NCBI GenBank assembly: GCA_009778375.1
Contig: WRJW01000213.1
Coordinates: 1-18,959, forward strand
DNA length: 18,959 nt
From: Bacteroidota bacterium
GTDB taxonomy: Bacteria; Bacteroidota; Bacteroidia; Bacteroidales; UBA932
Direction: 5' to 3'
The notes under the pieces are model-generated. The model saw nothing but the letters and a program-made list of their open reading frames with translations, searched no databases and was not told the DNA's origin. Shown piece after piece: positions 13,965-18,959 of the stretch. The first letter of the stretch is position 1. Every line of letters begins with the position of its first letter. Made by a program: the position numbers and the translations under genes.

Positions 13965-16034
13965 ATGGAAAAATCGTTTAAACGCTACCTGATTACCTCG
14001 GCCCTTCCCTACGCCAACGGCCCCCTGCACATTGGACACTTAGCCGGCGTATATGTACCTGCCGACATTTATGTTCGATACCTTAGACTTCAAGGCAGAG
14101 AGGTGCTCTTTATTGGAGGCTCCGACGAACATGGGGTGCCCATAACCATCAAGGCACGGGAGGCGGGTATTACCCCTCAGGATGTGGTCGATACATACCA
14201 TACCCTGATTAAGGAGTCGTTTAAAGGTTTGGGCATCAGTTTTGACGTCTATTCCCGCACCACGTCGGCCATACACCACAAAACCGCCTCCGATTTCTTT
14301 AAAAAACTCTACGAAGAGGGAAAATTTATAGAGCGTGAAACGGAACAATATTACGACCCCGAAGCCAAACAGTTTTTGGCCGACCGTTACATCATTGGCG
14401 GCTGCCCTAAATGCGGCAATCCGGACGCTTATGGAGATCAGTGCGAAAAATGTGGCAGTACCCTGAGTCCTACCGAATTGATTGACCCCCGATCTGCCAT
14501 CAGCGGCAGCAAACCCCAGATGCGGATGACCAAACACTGGTACCTCCCCTTGGATCAATACGAACCCTGGCTAAGGGAGTGGATATTGGAGCAGCATAAA
14601 GAGTGGAAAGTCAATGTATACGGACAATGCAAGTCGTGGTTGGACGGGGGGTTGCAGCCTCGGGCCGTAAGTCGGGATTTGAATTGGGGGGTTCCCGTTC
14701 CGATTGCCGGAGTCGAGGGCAAGGTGCTGTACGTTTGGTTTGACGCCCCCATCGGATACATCTCCAACACCATCGAAATTCGTCCCCACGATTGGGAAAT
14801 GTGGTGGAAAGATCAGGATACCAAAATGGTCCATTTTATTGGCAAGGATAATATTGTGTTCCATTGCATTGTCTTTCCGGCGATGCTCAAGGCGCACGGC
14901 GACTACATACTCCCCGAAAATGTGCCGGCCAATGAGTTTTTAAACTTGGAGGGTAACAAGATTTCTACCTCCCGCAACTGGGCAGTATGGCTGCACGAAT
15001 ACCTTGCAGAGTTGCCCGGAAAAGAAGACGTGTTGCGGTATGTCCTTTGCGCCAATGCCCCCGAAACCAAAGACAACGATTTTAGCTGGAAAGATTTTCA
15101 GACCCGCAACAACAGCGAGTTGGTGGCCATTTTGGGTAATTTTGTAAACCGCGCCGTAGTGTTGACCCATAAATATTTTGAGGGAAAAGTGCCCGCTTTG
15201 GAAACTCCAAACTTCCCTCTTTTAGCCATGGACAAAGAGGTGTTGGCCGAACTGCCCCTGCTCAAAGTCCGTATCGAAGAGAGCATAGAGCAATACCGTT
15301 TTCGCGAAGCGCTCAAAGAGTGTATGAACTTGGCACGATTGGGAAACAAATACCTTACCGATTCGGAGCCTTGGAAGTGGGCCAAAACCGATATGGAACG
15401 GGTGGCTACCATCCTTAATATCTCCTTGCAAATCTGCGCCCTATTGGCTATTGCCTTTGACCCCTTTCTCCCCTTTACCACAGCAAAACTGCGGAACATC
15501 CTCAATATCAAGCCTCAATTATGGGATGCTATGGGCCGGTCCAACCTCTTGGCAGCAGGGCACACCATTAATCAGCCGGAATTGCTTTTTGACAAGATAG
15601 AAGACGAAGTGATTCTTGCTCAGCTTTCCAAACTCGAAGCCACGCGTCAAAATAATGCAACTGAAGAGACTCCACCCCCCGCTCCTCCCCCCTGCGAACC
15701 CCAAAAACCCGAATGCAGTTACGACGATTTTAGCAAAATGGACATCCGTACCGCGATAGTGTTAGCAGCAGAACGGGTACCCAAAACCGACAAGCTCCTC
15801 CAATTAACCATCAATACGGGGATCGACGTCCGCACCATTGTATCGGGTATTGCCCAATACTACGCGCCGGAACAGATGATCGGCCGGGAGATTTGTATCT
15901 TAGCTAACTTGGCGCCACGGGTCATCCGCGGCATCGAGTCCAAAGGCATGATTTTAATGGCCAAGCAACCCGATGGAAATATGCGGTTTATCACCCCGCA
16001 GGAGGCACTGGGGCCGGGATGCGTGATTAATTAA
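13965..16034 (+). CDS. metG: Methionyl-tRNA synthetase with C-terminal tRNA-binding domain
   Basis: Class I synthetase that charges initiator and elongator tRNA-Met. It has 689 residues, the long form. The HIGH motif is HIGH (22-25) in ANGPLHIGHLAG, and the KMSKS-equivalent loop is KISTS (K332-S336) in EGNKISTSRNWAVW. The connective-peptide zinc knuckle has C147, C150, C160 and C163 (CPKCG and CEKCG). FDAPIGYIS and WKDFQTRNNSEL are typical of this enzyme. A proline-rich linker (TPPPAPPP, near 570) leads to the C-terminal Trbp111-like OB-fold (about 585-689, with MDIRTAIVLAAERVPKTDKL and GIESKGMIL) that promotes dimerisation and tRNA binding. The KISTS form is common in enzymes of this type. 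It has its own promoter. The propeller lipoprotein gene follows after 31 bases. Confidence 0.98.
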   Translation: MEKSFKRYLITSALPYANGPLHIGHLAGVYVPADIYVRYLRLQGREVLFIGGSDEHGVPITIKAREAGITPQDVVDTYHTLIKESFKGLGISFDVYSRTTSAIHHKTASDFFKKLYEEGKFIERETEQYYDPEAKQFLADRYIIGGCPKCGNPDAYGDQCEKCGSTLSPTELIDPRSAISGSKPQMRMTKHWYLPLDQYEPWLREWILEQHKEWKVNVYGQCKSWLDGGLQPRAVSRDLNWGVPVPIAGVEGKVLYVWFDAPIGYISNTIEIRPHDWEMWWKDQDTKMVHFIGKDNIVFHCIVFPAMLKAHGDYILPENVPANEFLNLEGNKISTSRNWAVWLHEYLAELPGKEDVLRYVLCANAPETKDNDFSWKDFQTRNNSELVAILGNFVNRAVVLTHKYFEGKVPALETPNFPLLAMDKEVLAELPLLKVRIEESIEQYRFREALKECMNLARLGNKYLTDSEPWKWAKTDMERVATILNISLQICALLAIAFDPFLPFTTAKLRNILNIKPQLWDAMGRSNLLAAGHTINQPELLFDKIEDEVILAQLSKLEATRQNNATEETPPPAPPPCEPQKPECSYDDFSKMDIRTAIVLAAERVPKTDKLLQLTINTGIDVRTIVSGIAQYYAPEQMIGREICILANLAPRVIRGIESKGMILMAKQPDGNMRFITPQEALGPGCVIN

Positions 16035-16065
16035 CGTTTGTTCGACCTGACGGGACCAACTTGGC

Positions 16066-17268
16066 ATGAGAAAAGAATATCAATTTTTAGTAATCACCCT
16101 GTTGGCAATAATGGCAGGATGCGGAAGAAAACAATCAACCGATGATTTCGTAATAGTGAATGTTGCGAAAAGTTATCCGGAGAAAAAACTTATCCTTCAG
16201 GATTTTATGGATGTGGAATACATAGCATTGGAAACTACAGACGAGTTTCTTACGCAGGGCTTGGTAGCGGATATTGGTAAGACAATCATATTGGTTACAA
16301 ACCAAAACAGAGATGGAACTATTTTCATCTTTGACAGAACGGGTAAAGGCTTGAGAAAGATAAACCGAATGGGCCGAGGTCCGGAAGAATATACGCGTGC
16401 TCATTCTATTATTTTGGATGAAGATAACAACGAAATATTTGTCCATGACTATTCACTGAGTAAAATCCTTGTGTATGACTTAAACGGCATATTCAAACGG
16501 AGTTTGAAATACAATAGTGATGATGAGCTCCTCCATTATTATTCTATATATAACTACGACCGGTATCATTTGATTTGCTATGATGCTACGGGAAACTATC
16601 TTGAAGAAAGACCATTTTGTCATGTAGTTATCTCCAAACAGGATGGGAGCGTTATAAAAAAAATACAACTCCCTTGTAAAGAGAAAATATCAACGATGAT
16701 ATCCATTCAAGAGGGAGCAATGATCTATACAGCACTTGTTCCTTTTCAATCGATGTTGCCTTACCACGGCCAATGGATACTTGCACAACCTCCATCTGAT
16801 ACCATCTATAGATGTCTGCCTGACTACAGTTTGGAAGAGATCATCTTAGTTCCCTTTGTAGCAAGAACTCCGTCTATCCAGTCTATGAATCCGGAACTAT
16901 TTCTTTATCCGGATTTAATCACAGAGCACTATTATTTTATGACAGTATCGGAAAAGGTCGGGAAAATTTATAACGATAATTTGCTTCCTTTTCCACAGAC
17001 TGCTTTGATGTATGACATGCAGGCAAAAGCCCTGTATAGATATGCAGTTTACAACAACGATTTTTCAAACGAAAAAGAAGTTTCTATAAACTCAGGCCCT
17101 GTAAATGACGAAATTGCAGCTTGTCAATCGTTAGGAGCTGACTATCTTATTGAGGCTTACGAAAAGGGGCAATTGAAAGGGAAATTGCAAGAAATTACGG
17201 CAACATTAGATGAAAAAGATAATCCTGTGATTATGTTGATAAAGTATAAAAAGCTTGAGCAACGATAA
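16066..17268 (+). CDS. Six-bladed beta-propeller lipoprotein (DUF4934-like)
   Basis: A 400-residue predicted lipoprotein. The signal peptide ends in IMAGC, with the lipidated cysteine at C19. The mature part begins with the hallmark 'LILQDFMDVEYIALETTD' segment, followed by repeated strands such as IFIFDRTGKGLRKINRMGRGPEEY and EIFVHDYSLSKILVYDLNG. These match the six-bladed beta-propeller family abundant in Bacteroidales, whose members lie on the cell surface or periplasmic face of the envelope with unknown ligands. Its base composition is clearly more AT-rich than its neighbours (around 30-42% GC in stretches I counted), hinting at separate ancestry. No promoter was recognised in the 31 bases after metG. 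It converges on the M28 gene with 18 bases between the stops. Confidence 0.85.
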   Translation: MRKEYQFLVITLLAIMAGCGRKQSTDDFVIVNVAKSYPEKKLILQDFMDVEYIALETTDEFLTQGLVADIGKTIILVTNQNRDGTIFIFDRTGKGLRKINRMGRGPEEYTRAHSIILDEDNNEIFVHDYSLSKILVYDLNGIFKRSLKYNSDDELLHYYSIYNYDRYHLICYDATGNYLEERPFCHVVISKQDGSVIKKIQLPCKEKISTMISIQEGAMIYTALVPFQSMLPYHGQWILAQPPSDTIYRCLPDYSLEEIILVPFVARTPSIQSMNPELFLYPDLITEHYYFMTVSEKVGKIYNDNLLPFPQTALMYDMQAKALYRYAVYNNDFSNEKEVSINSGPVNDEIAACQSLGADYLIEAYEKGQLKGKLQEITATLDEKDNPVIMLIKYKKLEQR

Positions 17269-17286
17269 GTATTAATTATCAATGTA

Positions 17287-18228
17287 TTAATCCATTACGT
17301 CTTTAAAGGTGACTTCTCGCTCCGAGAAAGCCAAAATGGCTACCATCTGCCACGCATAGTTGCGGAGGATTTCCATACCTTCGTAGTTAACTTTGTCCAT
17401 GGTATCGGTAGGCCGGTGATAATCATCGTGCTGTCTGGTAGAATAGGAAAAGGCAGGGATACCTTTGCTGTAAAAACTTGAATAATCCGTAGGGCCGTTA
17501 CCCCTCATCTCATAAATCAAATCAATCCTATCCGGATTTTTAAAACCGCCGTAGAGCTCCAAGGCTTCTTTGGCTGACCCCAGCCCCCTGACTGTTATAC
17601 CATTTCTTATCATCCGACCCACCATGTCAAAGTTCAACATGGCCTTTACTTTTTCCAAAGGCATCAGGGGATTGTTGGCATAATACCTGGATCCAATCTC
17701 ACCCGCCTCTTCGCCACCAAAGAGGATGATCAATACATTTGCCCTTAGGCTTGCTCGCTGATTAGCCAAATCCCGAGCAGCTTCTATAATAAAAGCGGTA
17801 CCCGAAGCATTATCGTCAGCACCATTAAATACTTGCATCACACTATCTACCATCCTTACGCCAAGATGGTCATAATGGGCCCCCATAATAAGCGTTCTGT
17901 TGCGGTATTGGGGATCTCCCGCTTCTATCAGGCCCACCACGTTAAAAGTTGTCTTGTCTATTCGGGTAGTATCTCCACGGGCAATACGCGCCCTGTAAGG
18001 TACAACTTGTATTCCATCTTCTCCTAAAAGGGTCAAACCGTCAATGGTTGCCAATTCGGAGCGGATATACTCCACGGCAAGCGTATCATAGCGGGTACCC
18101 GCCGCACGCCCTTGCATCTCGTCTCCGGCCAAAAATTCTATATGCTTGCGAAAGCGATCCTGTAGTGATTGCGCGCATAATTGGGCGCTACACAAGGCCA
18201 GTGATAAAAAAATCATTGTTTTTTTCAT
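17287..18228 (-). CDS. Secreted M28-family zinc aminopeptidase
   Basis: Exported di-zinc peptidase of 313 residues. A signal peptide is visible (MKKTMIFLSLALCSAQLCA, cut near residue 19). The M28 ligands and catalytic residues are complete: H118 in GAHYDH with catalytic D120, bridging D138 in NGADDNASG, catalytic E173 and zinc ligand E174 in GGEEAGEIGS, D201 in NFDMVGR, and H271 in DDYHRPTD. The reading frame is open upstream to 18531, but that part overlaps the isomerase gene in another frame and would bury the signal peptide, so the start at 18228 is preferred. It lies 19 bases after the isomerase stop, indicating an operon. It probably trims peptides in the periplasm or outside the cell. 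Confidence 0.94.
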   Translation of the reverse strand: MKKTMIFLSLALCSAQLCAQSLQDRFRKHIEFLAGDEMQGRAAGTRYDTLAVEYIRSELATIDGLTLLGEDGIQVVPYRARIARGDTTRIDKTTFNVVGLIEAGDPQYRNRTLIMGAHYDHLGVRMVDSVMQVFNGADDNASGTAFIIEAARDLANQRASLRANVLIILFGGEEAGEIGSRYYANNPLMPLEKVKAMLNFDMVGRMIRNGITVRGLGSAKEALELYGGFKNPDRIDLIYEMRGNGPTDYSSFYSKGIPAFSYSTRQHDDYHRPTDTMDKVNYEGMEILRNYAWQMVAILAFSEREVTFKDVMD

Positions 18229-18247
18229 AGCTGAATAATATAATTGA

Positions 18248-18835
18248 TTAGTATAAACGTTTGATGGAGCGGACGTGCACAGGTTGCAGCAAATACTGAC
18301 TCGAATCGGGCAACTGTTGTATTTGTCTAACCACTTCCATGCCTTTAACCACTCTGCCAAATGCAGCAAAGCCTTGTCCATCTGAATTTCTTGATCCGCC
18401 ATAATCCAAACCGGGCTGATCGCCGATACAGATAAAAAATTCGGTAGAAGCTGTTCCGGGCTGATTGCGCGCCATGGAAAGTACCCCGTCGGTGTGTTTG
18501 ATGCCAGTAGTTTGGGTTGTTTCGTGCTCAATCGGAGTTATCGTGTCCACGATTTCGTCGTCATACAAACCGCCCTGAATGACTTCGATTTTGGTGGCGC
18601 TGCGGGGTTGGTTATCCAAACGCACCACGCGGTAAAAAAAGGTTTCATGCTCTTTAAATGTACCTGCATCTATATGGTGCAGAAAATTGGCAGCCGTAAT
18701 CGGCGCTTCTTTAAGAAACAGTTCCGCCTCGATATTTCCCCTATCGGTTTCTATAATAATGCGGGGGTTTTGCACAGGCGTGCATGCCGACAGCAGCAAC
18801 AGGGGAACGGACAAAAGAGCAAACAATATTTTCAT
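18248..18835 (-). CDS. Cyclophilin-type peptidyl-prolyl isomerase lipoprotein
   Basis: Protein-folding catalyst of 195 residues, anchored to a membrane. The signal peptide ends with the lipobox LLSAC, giving a lipidated C18. The cyclophilin domain runs from about residue 26 to 190. It contains FFYRVV (usually FHRV, with the catalytic arginine kept), VIQGG, GVLSMARN, STEFFICIGDQPGLD and FAAFGRVVKGMEVV. The order of these motifs and the length fit bacterial cyclophilins of the periplasm. It is the first gene of a two-gene operon with the M28 peptidase and has its own promoter just downstream of the rRNA terminator. Identification is secure; the substrate proteins are unknown. Confidence 0.95.
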   Translation of the reverse strand: MKILFALLSVPLLLLSACTPVQNPRIIIETDRGNIEAELFLKEAPITAANFLHHIDAGTFKEHETFFYRVVRLDNQPRSATKIEVIQGGLYDDEIVDTITPIEHETTQTTGIKHTDGVLSMARNQPGTASTEFFICIGDQPGLDYGGSRNSDGQGFAAFGRVVKGMEVVRQIQQLPDSSQYLLQPVHVRSIKRLY

Positions 18836-18851
18836 AGGGTATATTTTACCG

Positions 18852-18859
18852 CAAAGCTA
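18852..18859 (-). promoter_or_regulatory. Promoter -7 element of the isomerase-M28 operon (TAGCTTTG)
   Basis: On the minus strand the sequence is TAGCTTTG, an exact TAnnTTTG match, ending 17 bases before the isomerase ATG at 18835. The predicted leader is about 10 bases. It lies just downstream of the 5S terminator, so the operon starts independently of the rRNA transcript. No clear -33 element was found. Confidence 0.6.
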
Positions 18860-18873
18860 CACAAAATAACAAT

Positions 18874-18904
18874 AAAAAACCCTCCATCATTGCTGATGAA
18901 GGGT
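18874..18904 (-). terminator. Rho-independent terminator of the rRNA operon
   Basis: Read on the minus strand, ACCCTTCATCA pairs with TGATGGAGGGT (11 pairs including one U-G) around a GCAA tetraloop, followed directly by six T. It starts 8 bases after the end of the 5S rRNA. This is the only clear intrinsic terminator in the window. Confidence 0.92.
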
Positions 18905-18912
18905 CTATGATT

Positions 18913-18959
18913 TGGCAGCTACCTACTCTCCCACCTGGTATAGCAGTACCATCGGCGCA
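18913..18959 (-). rRNA. rrf: 5S ribosomal RNA, 3' part (cut by the window edge)
   Basis: The minus strand reads GCCGATGGTACTGC, then GGTGGGAGAGTAGG and GTAGCTGCCA. This is the conserved 3' third of bacterial 5S rRNA, covering helices IV/V and the closing helix I strand. The 5' part lies outside the window. With the terminator directly after it, this is the end of an rRNA operon running leftwards. The exact 3' end is estimated to within a few bases. Confidence 0.93.

Noticed and set aside
18229..18531. 101-residue N-terminal extension of the M28 peptidase
   Set aside because: It would place the signal peptide inside the protein and reads the isomerase gene in another frame on the same strand.

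Overview
The window is a piece of a chromosome from a member of the Bacteroidota, most likely the order Bacteroidales. The evidence is the repeated TAnnTTTG promoter element, the near absence of Shine-Dalgarno sequences, and the kinds of proteins encoded: a six-bladed-propeller lipoprotein, a large M14 peptidase with an appended domain, the Bacteroidota type of EPSP synthase, and a DUF4143 ATPase. I cannot name a genus. Coding density is very high, and no stretch over 300 bases lacks a gene. The largest gap (12603-12776) holds regulatory signals.

Layout. Left part: rlmN (minus, cut by the window edge) diverges from recA, which is followed by a secreted M14-type peptidase. The peptidase gene overlaps the 3' end of an aroA-aroC pair on the minus strand (EPSP synthase and chorismate synthase, the last two shikimate steps). 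aroA diverges from trpS, which is followed 6 bases later by dnaG. Middle: a tightly coupled minus-strand operon of four genes encodes an ABC ATPase, a membrane permease, a YtrA-type GntR regulator and a small membrane-anchored protein; it converges on dnaG with a 2-base gap. Right part: a DUF4143 ATPase, metG, and an AT-richer propeller lipoprotein gene on the plus strand. These converge on a minus-strand pair encoding a cyclophilin-type lipoprotein isomerase and an M28 aminopeptidase. The right edge holds the 3' part of a 5S rRNA on the minus strand with a clear intrinsic terminator, so an rRNA operon probably lies beyond the window.

Most of the content is housekeeping: recombination, replication priming, tRNA charging, rRNA modification and aromatic amino acid synthesis. 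The most unusual signals are (1) a perfect 16-bp inverted repeat with a 7-base loop inside the ABC ATPase coding sequence; (2) a palindrome plus an extra half-site in front of the ABC/GntR operon, a good candidate for its operator; (3) a 20-base direct repeat whose second copy contains the start codon of the DUF4143 ATPase; (4) two genes, rlmN and aroA, with the -7 promoter element exactly six bases before the ATG, suggesting leaderless transcripts, each beside a tightly packed divergent promoter; and (5) substitutions in the PEP-binding loop of EPSP synthase at the position known to control glyphosate sensitivity. I see no CRISPR array, insertion sequence, phage or clear defence island, and no complete new system that I could defend.
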